Assembly (NCBI GenBank): GCA_029817715.1 | Contig: JARUPY010000474.1 | Span: 4,836,001-4,900,000, forward strand | DNA: 64,000 nt | Origin: Melastoma dodecandrum | Taxonomy: Eukaryota; Streptophyta; Magnoliopsida; Myrtales; Melastomataceae | Direction: 5' to 3' | Translations under genes and position numbers: made by a program | In this document: positions 8,930 to 19,874 of the stretch, one piece after another | How positions within the stretch are numbered: position 1 is the first letter of the stretch | How the letters are laid out: every line of letters begins with the position of its first letter | The notes under the pieces: generated by a model | The model's input: only the letters and a program-made list of their open reading frames with translations | Told to the model about the DNA's origin: nothing | Database searches by the model: none

Positions 8930-11900
8930 ATGTTGGAAACTGCAGATATGGAAGAAGATTTTGCATATTTGGTTGGAGAATATTCACAGGAGGCAGCGGC
9001 TAATGACCCTCCAGAAGCTGGAATTGAAGTCAACACACCTGGTTCTTCTCGAAAGGAGAAGGCGAAAGGTGTGCGAAAATCCAAGGTAACGATGATTTCC
9101 ATCTTTTGTGAGTTTTGGGAGTATTGCGCGCTTGTAATATTGAGGTATTCGCGATGTATATTGTTACAGGATTACCTTTATACGCGGTGTAGTCCGCGAA
9201 AGTTATTGGCTGTGCTGAATACATTTAACGAAGCCAAGAGGGCTGCCCTTTCTGAGCTAGGATTTCAAGGGCTACTGCATCTGGCAAGTCGGCAAGTTCA
9301 TCACAACGCCTTGAAGTGTCTTCTCAAGTTGTTCGACCCCGTTAAGAGGGTTATGGTCATCGACGGTGTGGAACACCGAATGCTCTCTTCGGATGTTGGG
9401 GCGCTGATTGGATTCCGGCTACCAAAGTCGGTTTCCCGTTTAGCGAACACATGGACACCGTCCATGACGAGCTGAAGACGCATCTGAAGAGGGGTAAGAT
9501 TTCTCTCAAGTCCGTGGAAAGTAGCATGATGAGAAGAGAAATGCCGAACGACATATGGAAAGTGGAGGTAGTATTATTCATACTAGGAAGCTATTTGTGT
9601 TCGACGACGGCATTCGACATGGACAAGGAGTACCTGCTCGCGACACGTGACGTCGCCTCCATTTGTAAGTTTGACTGGGCCACTCACGTGATCGATACTC
9701 TATGCAACCAAGTGAGGGCCTTCAAAGGTCATCACGCAAAGTATATAGGAGGCTGTGTCCATGTATTGCTGGTGAGAATGTATAGTACAGTGTGTGTGTT
9801 GCTTATTGATTGTATTTTGATTGAATTTATTAATGTGAAGTGCTCATTGTTAATGTATTGGAGTTGTGAATCCATCAGATGTTTTGCGCTTGCAAGAAGT
9901 CAATGGAGGAGACCACGTCAAGAAGTACAAGCAGGAGTACGCCTTTGAGCCAAGATTGGGATGATGACCGGCTGAAAGCCATTTTCAGAGTTACAAATGC
10001 TGATCTTGCTGAATTTGTAGGTTTTGCCCTTCTTTTAATGCCTAGTAGCGTATTTTTAACATGTCGCCTGGTGATACTCTTAGTAACTCCATTTATAGGA
10101 ATCCCGCGAGGTCGAATGTAACGCAGAGGAAGAAGTGGACCCTGCGACCCAAAATGGGCAGATGGATGTGGTGATGCGTCGTCTGAAGGTATGCTTCATT
10201 TCGTGTGCTGGTCTGTATGTGTTTGTCATTTGGTTTATGTAGCTGATTTGCAAATCCTGATTATATGCATTGTGGCATAAGCAGAACGTGGAACTTTCTG
10301 TTCTGAGACTCCATGCTACTAATGAGCACATCGTCCGCAAATTGGGATTGATTCTCAGAGAACTGAAAAGAGAAAGACCTCGACAAGGCCATCCCGTTAT
10401 GCAACAAGAGCGTGGTAAGTCTCACGAGAAGGTTGTTGGAGGCGAAGAGGAAGATCATGCAGCCGAGGGTGTTCAGGAAGGAGTGACACAAGGAACGGCT
10501 GATGTCAACCCGGCTGGTAATGTGTGTGAGCCTATTTCTCCACCAGAGGACTCCGGTCTGCCGGACAAGGGCTTCAGTATTCCTCTAGTCGAGGTAGGCT
10601 CCAGTATGATGTCGGAGAAGAGCCTGGTCCCGTATGATCCTCCTCAGATGCAACAGAATTTGCCAGAAGGTTCCGATGATTATTCCGACCCGCGTGAGAA
10701 ACAACTTGCGTGGGCTCTGAACAAACTATCTGCAATGCTTGGTACTTCGGATGCTGTTAGGTGTAACATTGAGAGTGAATCTGAGTTGAGCCTAACTAAA
10801 TCCGAGGAGGGTCTGAAGTCGCTACTGCAATCGAGCAAAGGAAAGCAGAAGGTACTGCCTGAAGTCGCAGTGCATGAGGAAGGCGCCGGTACCCCCACAG
10901 CAAGAGCAAAGGACAAGGATGTTATAGGAGATGAACGTGGTGCAGAATTTGAAGAGGTTCCCACGGCTAAAGTATATGACGCAGAGCATCCCATGGATGG
11001 TGATCCGGAAGTGGGGAAAGTGGTGACGAAGACTGGAGAGAGGTTGAAGTGCATTTGAAGGTGACGTGCATTCACATTTCAGTTGTTAAGTATGTCGAAC
11101 ATCACTGATATTAAAGTTCGCTACACTATGATTCGCAGGAAAGTGGATCATCGACAACGGTTGTATTTAATAGAAAGACCACTCGCCGTATGGCAGAGAG
11201 GAAGCCGTCTACATTTAACCGCAGTCCATTTGTCCCGCCTAAGCCGGTAACAAGGACAAGAAAGCGTGGACGGTCTTCCATCTCTGAGGTATAAATGGAC
11301 TGGAGCATACCCACTCGTCCTGCCTCGACTGTGAGCTTCATGAGGATTAATGGGTTTATCCATTGTTGTAATTTGTCATGGATAGGCACTGCAAAAATAC
11401 TTCCCAGTGGATGTGCCTATTAGTGAGCTGAAATCATTTACACCGGCTCAATGGTGTGTCATTGAGTACGCTTGGAATGATGATGGAGACAATAGGTTAG
11501 TGTCACTGTCTTCGGATATTGGGATATTGGGAATTTGTTTAAGTTTGTTGAACAATTTTTTATGGATATTATTTGTTGCAGTGAATGTCTTTGTATGACT
11601 CAGTCCGCACACGTTAATAGGCATGCGATGCGTTCTCTTATGCCACGAAGATGGATAGACAGCGATGTAAGATTACCTTTTTAATTACTAACCTTAAATG
11701 AGGATTAACCCATGTAAGTCGGCGACGTGACTATTCGTTGTTGCAGATTATAGACTTCCACGCCGTCATGCTACAAAGTAGCATGGATCCCGAAATGAGA
11801 AGGATTTGGTACCTTCCAAGTTGGTTAGGGGTAAGTGCTGATTTACATGATGTTCCAAATCCACCCGAACTGACCATGCACTAACCACGCACTGATTACA

Positions 11901-12758
11901 GAATCTTGCATCGACGCAATATAGTGCCGCCAAAATGCCCGTTATAAGCAAAGCAAATGTCGCAGCCTTATATGCGCACTTCAAGTCTCACATTGGGAAG
12001 AACAACGAAGTGCAATGGGTAAGCATCCACTCCATGTAACTGTCTTCGTGCCTATCTCCATCTACCTCCAGTTTACTGCATTAAGTAGACTGAATGCTAT
12101 GCCCGTTTGCAGATTTTTATTCCGCTTTGTGTCGCGGAATCACATTGGGCATTACAGATTGTGTCATTCTGGATAGAAGAAGTCCTCATCATGGACACAA
12201 TTACAAAAAACTATCCAACACCGGAGGCAGAGCGAAGCTTCATCATCGTGTGTTAAAGCTTCTAACCGTCGTCATGGAAGAGAATCGGGTGAAATCAAAG
12301 GCAAAAGGATATCAATTACCAGACATTTCCACCTGGAAAATAAAATATCCGACAAACGTGCCCGACCAGATGGCTGCCGGGAATGAGTATGTCGATCTAT
12401 ATTAACCGATTTTATTTTCAACATATTGAACGTAAGCATTGCTGTTTCTGCAGGAGCGAATGCGGAATATATGTCATGAAATTCATGACTTTGGCTGAAC
12501 CCCCATTACGTGCTGAGGAAGTGGTAAGTTCATTAACCCATTCCTAGCATTACTGTCAAACACTTACATTGATAGTTGGATGTATGTGCGGGTTAGACCG
12601 TAGGCATTGCTGATAGGTTGAGGCTCGTCGTTAGCATGATCAAATGGCCTGGGAATGAGGTTAAGAAAAGAATACAGCAGAAAGTAAAAGATGATGCCAA
12701 CAAGAAGAGTAAGAGACCGGAGAGTAGTGACGCTTCAACATGGGATGCACATCGATAG
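8930..12758 (+). pseudogene. ULP1-like (peptidase C48) gene carried by the MULE, apparently frameshifted
   Basis: A multi-exon gene of the plant transposon-associated ULP1-like class. Supported exons are approximately 8930-9085, 9170-9771, 9879-10016, 10099-10188 and 10285-11030, then several small exons, the catalytic exon near 12114-12392, the Cys exon near 12453-12522 and a last exon ending TAG at 12758. The N-terminal half resembles the conserved region of these MULE proteins; the middle (10285-11030) is acidic and low complexity. The protease triad is visible: His in AESHWALQIV, Asp in LIMDTI, the Gln of VPDQM and Cys in SECGIYVMKF. ULP1 enzymes cleave SUMO from conjugates. Two shifts of minus-one type are needed, near 9423 (between LIGFRLP and VGFPFSEH) and near 12250 (between the Asp and the Gln/Cys exon). 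Short introns cannot explain either. The result is probably a decayed gene, unless these are sequence errors. The start may be the ATG at 8930 or 8948. Confidence 0.72.
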
Positions 12759-13019
12759 ACAATTGATTGACCAGAACAATCCTGTACATTCCTGGAGCAA
12801 GAAAACACAACCTGATCTAGCAGATGTAGCCGTCAACTTTAGGCAGTCTTTATGTAGCCCTTTCTTGTAATAGCTGGCAACCGCAGGTCGAAGTTGCAAT
12901 ATTGGAATATGTAAATTTACTGTTGTAACAGTCTCTGTGTACGTAGCTAACCTGAAGTAACTGAATGAACAGGTTGGCATTTTGTCACAATACTGCCGTT
13001 ATGCTGTCGAAATTTGCAA

Positions 13020-15112
13020 TTAAAGGTACATATTTAACTGTCCATAAACCGAGTTATCTTCATAGCGCACATCCTGGAATATTTCAGAACTACTTTCACT
13101 ACATAGGTTCCGTAGTTTCTCGTTATTGAGCCCACCATCATTAAACCGTTGAGAGGGACCCATGGCCATTTCTTCCTTCGAACCGTGAGTGACATACTCT
13201 TTAATCTGGTTACCAATCTTATACGCGACGCGATCATCAACCCTTGTTACACCTTCATTCTCCACACTACTACTCTCCAACTCCAACGTCAATGATTGAA
13301 TTTTTTTCTGAACCTTCCGAAATGCATTGTCAGATCTTCCAGCAAGAAAACACATCCGCCAGTAGGCGGTCATGAGGATACCCTATCGTAAACCAATGAT
13401 GTCGACACCGTATTCACGGCAAGATAGAACTTCAGAACTTGCACTTTTAGCTAACTTTGTCCACCTTTTATTGACCAGATGCTTTGGTATGGTCAAGAAT
13501 CCTTCAATTTTCGCAACATGGAAGAGGTGGGCACACGAAAAACCAAATGTCTCAAAATGTAAGCAGCTGCAACTGAGTTGGACATTTTGTTTGCCAGATG
13601 ACACTTGCACGCATCTATGCTCACTGTCATAACACGAAAGACTGTATACCCTCGCTAGATTCCCGTCAACTATATCTTCCACATAAAATCGTGCTTCCTT
13701 TTTCATTTCGGACTGAACTCTACGAAAAGAACTCAGGGTGTACAATTCACTTGCATCCTCCTCAAGTCGGCGCAACATCGTAGTTGGCCTGAATGCCTTA
13801 TGCATTGATTTGAAGTCCTCTTCGTATTCCTTGTGATGAAGATCAGCAACTGCGCGCTCGAAATTGTTAACGAAATCATGCAGTTTATGTTTGCTGTCGA
13901 CAAATCCCTTCATGTAACGATGCATTTGTTCGCATCGTTGAGTGCTTCTAAGTTCTGCCCAGAAATGACCATGCAGATATGTTTGCCACCACATATGTCG
14001 GCATGCATAAATTTGTTGTAGCCATCTAATGCTTATAGATCATGTATGGCTCATTACTCCCACTCCTCTTTAACTTCTTCACTTGGTCTACTGTTGTACA
14101 TGAATGACGAAATACGAGCTCGCATACCCGGGTCCTGTACACGACAATTGATATTCCGACTAAAATGCCAAAGACATAACCCATGCCTTGACAATGGCCA
14201 AACTTCTCTCACAGAAGCAATCATCGCTTTGTCGGCGTTTGTGACCACGCTTAGCGGATGTTTGCCTCCCATGATCTGGGTATGAGTACGTAGGAGCCAA
14301 GTGTAGTCCGCAGTGGTTTCATAACTCATCAAGGCAGACCCAAACAGGGTAGTTTGATGGTGATGATTGACACCGACGATGATCACCATTTGCATTCCAT
14401 AATTGTTTGTTTTGAACGTTGAGTCTAGTGCTACGACATCGCCGAATGCTTGGTAATCAGTGATTGAAGTATTGTCTGCCCAATATATGCGTGTCACTTC
14501 ATTATTTTCCACATGTGATTCGAACGCCATACCACTCTCACTGTTCCTCCTAGACAGGAGATATGCAAAGACTGAATCACAACGACCAGCCACCCCAGCA
14601 GACTCTTCCTTCAACTTGCGGTTATTGAGGTCCTTCATTAGGAAACCGGCACGTGAGTGTCCACCAGATGCATGTACTACTAGTCGCATAATATCACACT
14701 GTCTGAACCCAATGTCAAGCATTCGACGGACAAAGGTCATATCTTCGTCGCCTACTTGCCGCCTTTCTCGCATGAAATATGACAGACGTTCGCTAATCAT
14801 GTCATGATTGTGTTCCAACTTAACTGCAACCAAATTCCACTGCCCATTAACCTCCACTCTCGCTTTAAAGAAACAGTTGCAACCGTTCTTGACAGATGCT
14901 CTAACCCGACTTCTCGCTGTCAACAAAGGGACATCGGAACGCTCGCCTTCCCTTGAACAAACCCACTTTCTCATGACGCATTCACCGTTTCTTAATTTCT
15001 GCCGATCGCTTTTCCGAACTGAAAATCCATGAACTATTGCATACATTTTAATGAACTCTTCAACTTCTTCGGCCGTACCAAATGACATATTCAACATATG
15101 TTCTTCATTCAT
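13020..15112 (-). pseudogene. FAR1-like MULE transposase, interrupted
   Basis: The gene reads on the minus strand in three blocks: 15112-14054, 13994-13383 and 13373-13020. In order it has a FAR1-type DNA-binding region (FGTAEEVEEFIKMYA, then VMRKWVCSREG and NGCNCFFKARV), the MULE catalytic domain with Asp in ALDSTFKTNNY, Asp in VTNADKAM, the CLWHF motif and the catalytic Glu in FWAELRSTQRCE, and a SWIM zinc finger CSCLHFETFGFSCAHLFHV. This is the DDE transposase that binds the TIRs and cuts out the element. Between 14054 and 14000 the frame breaks: TAA follows EEWE, and the continuation RWLQQIYACRHMWW lies in a shifted frame with one further TGA. The only GT-AG pair there would give a 33-base intron, too short for plants. 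A single in-frame TAG at 13383-13385 also precedes the C-terminal block. The first ATG in frame is 15112; an upstream exon is possible but unproven. Confidence 0.82.
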
Positions 15113-15740
15113 ATCAGTGAGTATATTGAAGAAGTGCTGAATATCCTGGTCACCTATATTCACATTAATGATGAAAGGTTATCAATAGATTAGGGATGAC
15201 AGAACAATAATTGCAGGATCAACATCATGTTCTTCATCGAATCTTGACTTTTCCGCGTTCAATACACTTTCCATGACGTCAGGCCAATGACGACGCAAAC
15301 CCGAAATCCACCACAATCCGAACAAGATGAACCCGTCACTCCGCCTGCAGCCGAACAACACTCCCCTGTCGGATCAGCTGCAGCCGAAGAAGACCTGGGA
15401 AACTCCACCTGCGGCCGAAGAGGAAGGACGATGCCGAAGACCTGGGACGATGCCCTCCGGCCGAAGATCTCGGAGGATGACCTGCAGAATGTGTGTGGGT
15501 TGAAGACGACGGCCAGCCGAAGATCTGGGATGAAGCCGACCTACAGCAGGAACTCGGGGACGACGTGCAGCCAGGAAACCCAAATCCAACGACAAACGCT
15601 TTACCAATATTATATTAAATGTGGATCGGTGTGTTAAAAAGTTAGTAAATTTTACGACACTAGACCTCATTATTAGTAATTAAGTTAGTAATATTTACGC
15701 AGTTGAACTAAATGCAAACAAAATTAGTAATATGTTTAGT
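15113..15740. other. MULE interior between transposase and right TIR, with degenerate short repeats
   Basis: This should be the leader and promoter side of the minus-strand transposase. A possible upstream coding exon begins with ATG at 15275 on the minus strand, but no splice in correct phase was found. From about 15350 to 15560 there are imperfect repeats of GCCGAAGA(C/T)CTGGGA(C/T)GA, which create a spurious 116-codon plus-strand frame. Confidence 0.5.
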
Positions 15741-16539
15741 AAATTAGTAATAAGTTTAGTAACTAGGGTAGAGAGGTAATTTCACAACATAAATAGGTTC
15801 GGAGTTAGGTTCGGAAACACTGTTCTAATTAGTAAATTTGTTAGTAAACGCCTTCATTTTTTAGTAACAGTTTACTACTTTTTTTAGTAAAAACAACTCA
15901 AAATTAGTAAAATTTACTAAGAGGAAGAGTTTTTTACTAAAAAAACACCAGAATTAGTAAACAGTTACTAATTATCGGCATAATTCGTACAGTAAAAAGT
16001 AGTAAAATTTACTACGTTTTTTACTAACCTTGCGCTGACTTTACTAAAACATTTCCGTTAGTAACGTCAACGTAGAATTAGTAAAAAAAGTAACGTCAAC
16101 GTAGAATTAGTAACGTCAACGTAAATTTTACTCCTTTTTTTACTAAAACTGGTTTGACTTTACTAAAATACGAAAAAAATTAGTAAAGTCAACGCAAAAT
16201 TAGTAAAAAAAGGAGTAAAATTTACTACTTTTTTTACTAATTCTGCGTTGACGTTACTAACGGAAATGTTTTAGTAAAGTCAGCGCAAAAGTAGTAAACT
16301 TGAACTGGAATGAACAGTGAAAAAGTAGTAAAATTTCCATACTTTTGTACTAAGTTTGCGTTGACTTTACTAAAAGTTGACCGAAAAGTAGTAAATTTTA
16401 CTACATTTTTTACTAAATATGCGCTGACGTCGTTGGTATTAATTAGTAACGGTCAACTTTTAGTAAAATTTACTACTTTTCGTTAGTATTAATTAATAAA
16501 CTACGTAACCGTTACATGCACGTACCGTTAGCCGCTTCC
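15741..16539 (-). repeat. Right terminal inverted repeat of the MULE
   Basis: The reverse complement of the left TIR, ending ...GCCGCTTCC at 16539. It is about 27 bp longer because a piece around 16088-16125 repeats GTAACGTCAACGTAGAATTA. Otherwise it shows the same AGTAAA/TTTACT palindromic architecture. Confidence 0.88.
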
Positions 16540-16549
16540 CGAAGACGGT
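16540..16549. repeat. Target site duplication, right (MULE)
   Basis: An exact copy of CGAAGACGGT, the left duplication at 7263-7272. Confidence 0.85.
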
Positions 16550-19500
16550 GGCTGGATTTAGGGGTTTCGAACAAGAACAACATAGATTATCATTGTTTGT
16601 TTACTTTTGGAACCTAATCACATGCAATAAAAGCAGCCCGCTTTTTCTTACTTAATTAGATCACCCCATCCATCTTCAGCCACAAGCTATAAAAGAAGAC
16701 TGCGAAAACTTTGATAATGATCTGGATCTCATCATTAGATCGGCGCTGACTGTCCATTAAATTATACGATGCGCGGCTCCCGTCCACGTGTGAGGCCGTG
16801 CTATGCTAAGGACCATCGCGTCCGCGCGAACTTATCATTTATCCCTCTAGTCACGAAATCGGAGACGAGAGATACAAGAAGATCGGGAAATGGGGACCCA
16901 AGGGGAAAAGAGTATTTACTTGTCAGCGTGATTTTGGATGCTTGTGGGTCGTCTTCGGGCTTCAAAGTGAATCTTCCACGCATGTGCAATGCAATGGGTG
17001 TAACAAAGGGCTCTTTCTTTTTATCTCTTCAGTTTAGATAGATAAGAAAGACGACATGGAGAACGAGGCAGGCATACTTCCCCCCACCCCCACGAGCGTC
17101 GTGTCTTCTGCTTTTGTTTCGTCTTCCTTTTTGAAAAAAAAAGATAGGGTTTGGTCGAGTTTTCTTCCATAATAACGCTAATTTGCGGATTAGGGTCTTA
17201 AGTTAAGAAATTTCTTGACTATGGTAAAAAAAGTTACTCTTACGAAGGTCTTTTCTTAAAGGCACAAAATCGGTCTTACAAAGGCCGATTTCTTGGCATT
17301 AGTCAAACAATTTCGAAACTTGATACCGTATTTAATGAAATAATTTGCGAATTAACATTATTTAGGAATAAAATTGAGGGTTTGGTGTAAGCGCGCCTTC
17401 CAACCTAGCACGCGCGTGATGGTTGCACGCCTTCCAACCTAGCACGTGTGTGGCGATTTGGGTGATCCCTCCATTGGTTCCTAACTAGATCTGCTCGGGT
17501 CCTCGCCTACCCTCTCCGTTTTCCTATGAGGCGGGGGGCGAAAGGCGGAACATGATTCGAAGAAGGAACTTTCGGGAGAAATCGAGAGCGGTTCACGTCG
17601 CCTTCACCCATCCATGATGGCTCCGAAGAAAATATGTTGTTGTTTAACCTTGGTAAACTATACGGAATCGCTATCGACTTATTTATAGAAACGATTCAAG
17701 TCGAAAAAACCGTTGTTTCGGTGATTCCTATTTACTAACCCATACACACACATACGGTGGCGTTGCTCACAAAATATTTCTGTTTACGGGCATTGGACCC
17801 GATTCGGGCATGACTCTGAACTCATGTCAATGTTTTACGGGCGTTGGGCCCGAACTCATATTTGTTGATAGCAAACAACATGCGACAATAAACCTATGGG
17901 CATAAGGTATGCGGACAAGCACATACAATTATTGAGATCAAAGGCGGAGGGGAAGGATGGTGACCGAGGGCCTATACACTTGGGTTCACGGCTCGTTACA
18001 TGTGGAAATAAAGAAAATTAGGAGGCACGCACCTCCCTTATGTACCTGAGGCCCGCCGGGATGGCATCGGCTAAGGATTCATCAGTTGAGGCTGCTTTAG
18101 TGACGTGCCTCCTCCACGGGTTCCCCTCGCGCGCTTCTAATGTTGAACTCCATCTCCGAGATCCGTCTTGTCGAATCCTTGAAACAATGTCGGATTTTCA
18201 TGCAACACTTGATTTTGCATCGATTCGGCACCGGACGGGCCATCGAATACCTCCCCTGGATTCTGGCTGAGATTGTCTTGCTCCGTCGAGGCTCGGCTTC
18301 ATGTTCACATGTCACATGCAACGAGTTCAAAAAAAAAAATACGAAAGGTGGTCAGCCATGCTCTAAGGTGAGAGAGTGGCTACATGATTATGAGTAAAAA
18401 AGACTGTTGAGGGGTTACCTCGCCCCAGGATTGCCTGTGGAGGAAAAAGAACATCGGGGAGTTCGTTAGAAGGCTGCCTTGAAACACCATGCTTGGGTTG
18501 TGGCTGTGCCAGGAGGCGGTGTCGTCGGAGAGAAGGGTGTCGGTTGGTCGGGAGGCTTTGGCTCATCAGCATTGGAGAGGGGGAGGAGTCCTTGGCTCCG
18601 GTTTCTGTGTGTACGTCGAGAGGAGTTGGCCTCCGGCATTGATGTGTAGGGAGGAGGAATTGGCCTCTGATTCCCAGAGGGGGAGGACCGTCTTGGAGGA
18701 ACGTCTGATTGTCTCCCATTTAGAAGGATTGGCCGGGATCGTCTGATAGTTTGTGGAGTTGATCTCCTTTCCTTTTTTTTTGTGTGGGGATTATTGAGAT
18801 AGCATGTGAAAGAGAGGAATCAGAGCAAAAGAGATATCTCCCCTGAAATCTCGGATTAATTGGAGAATTATCGCTTTAGTGAAATTATTTTCCCTTTTTT
18901 AAGAAAGAAAATAAATCAGGAGAGCAGTTTTGGAGATTTTTTTTTAATGTGGATGACGACAAATAAAATAATACAAAAATTCGTCACTTGAAAAAAATAG
19001 CAATAAAGATGGCTTTTAAATGGACCTTGGCCATGTCATTCATGAAATTGAAGGCCTATGTCGATGTATATGGGCTAAAGCTTCAATTTGAATGGGTTTT
19101 GTAATTTTTAACTTAAAAATTTAATAAAACAAATAAAGGAAACTAAATGGAAAAATTTAGGGTATTTCATTTGGTATGTGCCACACATTTATCAGGGCTT
19201 AAGAAGCCCAACTTGATTGGGCCTGTCCGGCCCATGAGATTGATCTTCATGGGCCCATGGTGCTTTAACATGCTTTCCCGTGTGCAATGGGCAAAAGGCA
19301 CGGTCCGAGAACAAGCACTTGCATGGGGAAGATGGCTCACTCGACGATTGCTTGTGGGCAAGGGATGTATGTGCAAGGGTTTGTTGTCAATGGGAGCTTG
19401 CAAGGGAGGTCTAACACAATCCAGTTGCAAGTATATCGGAGATTACTTACGGCAAAGATCCTTGTCGTAGGCGATCATTGAATTTTGGTGCCGAAGGGGT

Positions 19501-19869
19501 GCAGGTAACCCTTAAGCTTGCTCTTGCGAGTTGGAGCAACTGCATTCTTGTAATGTGAAAATAATATGTTAGTATATTCCATGACCCCTTATAAATAAGG
19601 AATTTTGTAGAGGGGCATGGGGAAAGACCGAGTTTGAGAATTAAAGCTGGTGCATTCACAATCCTCGGCGTCTTTTGTTGTGAGCATGTACGTCCTAGTC
19701 CTTAGCCAAGCGTCCTTCGAACGTGAGTAACATCAGAATCGTGTATGGGGGGATCCTTGGAAATTCGAACGCGCTGATCTTTTTGTTCATCTTGGAGTGA
19801 AGTTGAATGAAAGAATTTCTTTTGGAATTTGACTTCCATGGCTGTCCTCCTAACACAAGCAAGGCAGGT
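16550..19869. other. Gene-free region between the MULE and the Copia element
   Basis: No gene or known element is recognised. Open frames here are short and lack motifs. Near-duplicate phrases of the type ACGGGCRTTGGRCCCGA occur at about 17790 and 17838. Around 19590-19597 there is TATAAATA followed by an apparent transcribed-looking stretch up to the Copia target site at 19870, which resembles the promoter part of an LTR or a gene leader. I could not find a partner copy, so it may be older transposon debris into which the Copia element inserted. Confidence 0.4.
17394..17455 (+). repeat. 34 bp tandem repeat, about 1.8 copies
   Basis: CGCCTTCCAACCTAGCACG occurs at 17394 and again at 17428. 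The two copies are followed by CGCGTGATGG and TGTGTGGCG respectively. It is a small local duplication of unknown meaning. Confidence 0.7.
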
Positions 19870-19874
19870 GATAG
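19870..19874. repeat. Target site duplication, left (Copia)
   Basis: GATAG directly precedes the TG of the left LTR and recurs at 31333-31337 after the CA of the right LTR. Five bases is the usual LTR-retrotransposon duplication. Confidence 0.9.

Larger units (their letters stand above)
7273..16539. mobile_element. Mutator-like element (MULE) with long TIRs, carrying transposase and ULP1-like genes
   Basis: The 9267 bp element is bounded by inverted repeats starting GGAAGCGGCTAACGG and by a perfect 10 bp direct duplication. Left and right TIRs are about 772 and 799 bp and look about 95-97% alike by eye. Inside are two convergent genes: a ULP1-like cysteine protease gene on the plus strand (8930-12758) and a FAR1/MULE transposase on the minus strand (15112-13020). 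MULEs with ULP1-like genes are known in plants (Kaonashi/VANDAL types in Arabidopsis and melon elements), but those often lack long TIRs. Both genes carry apparent frameshifts or stops, so this copy is probably not autonomous now. The similar TIRs and intact target duplication argue for a fairly recent insertion. Confidence 0.9.

Noticed and set aside
14000..14055. Possible intron joining the two transposase blocks
   Set aside because: The only GT-AG pair spans 33 bases, below the minimum for plant introns; a frame break is more likely.
18363..18719. 118-codon minus-strand frame, Pro/Ser-rich
   Set aside because: No recognisable domain, and an overlapping plus-strand frame of similar quality exists; it may be transposon debris.
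19150..19869. Possible solo LTR or LTR fragment left of the Copia element (TATAAATA at 19590)
   Set aside because: No partner LTR, target duplication or primer site could be found, so it stays a possibility only.
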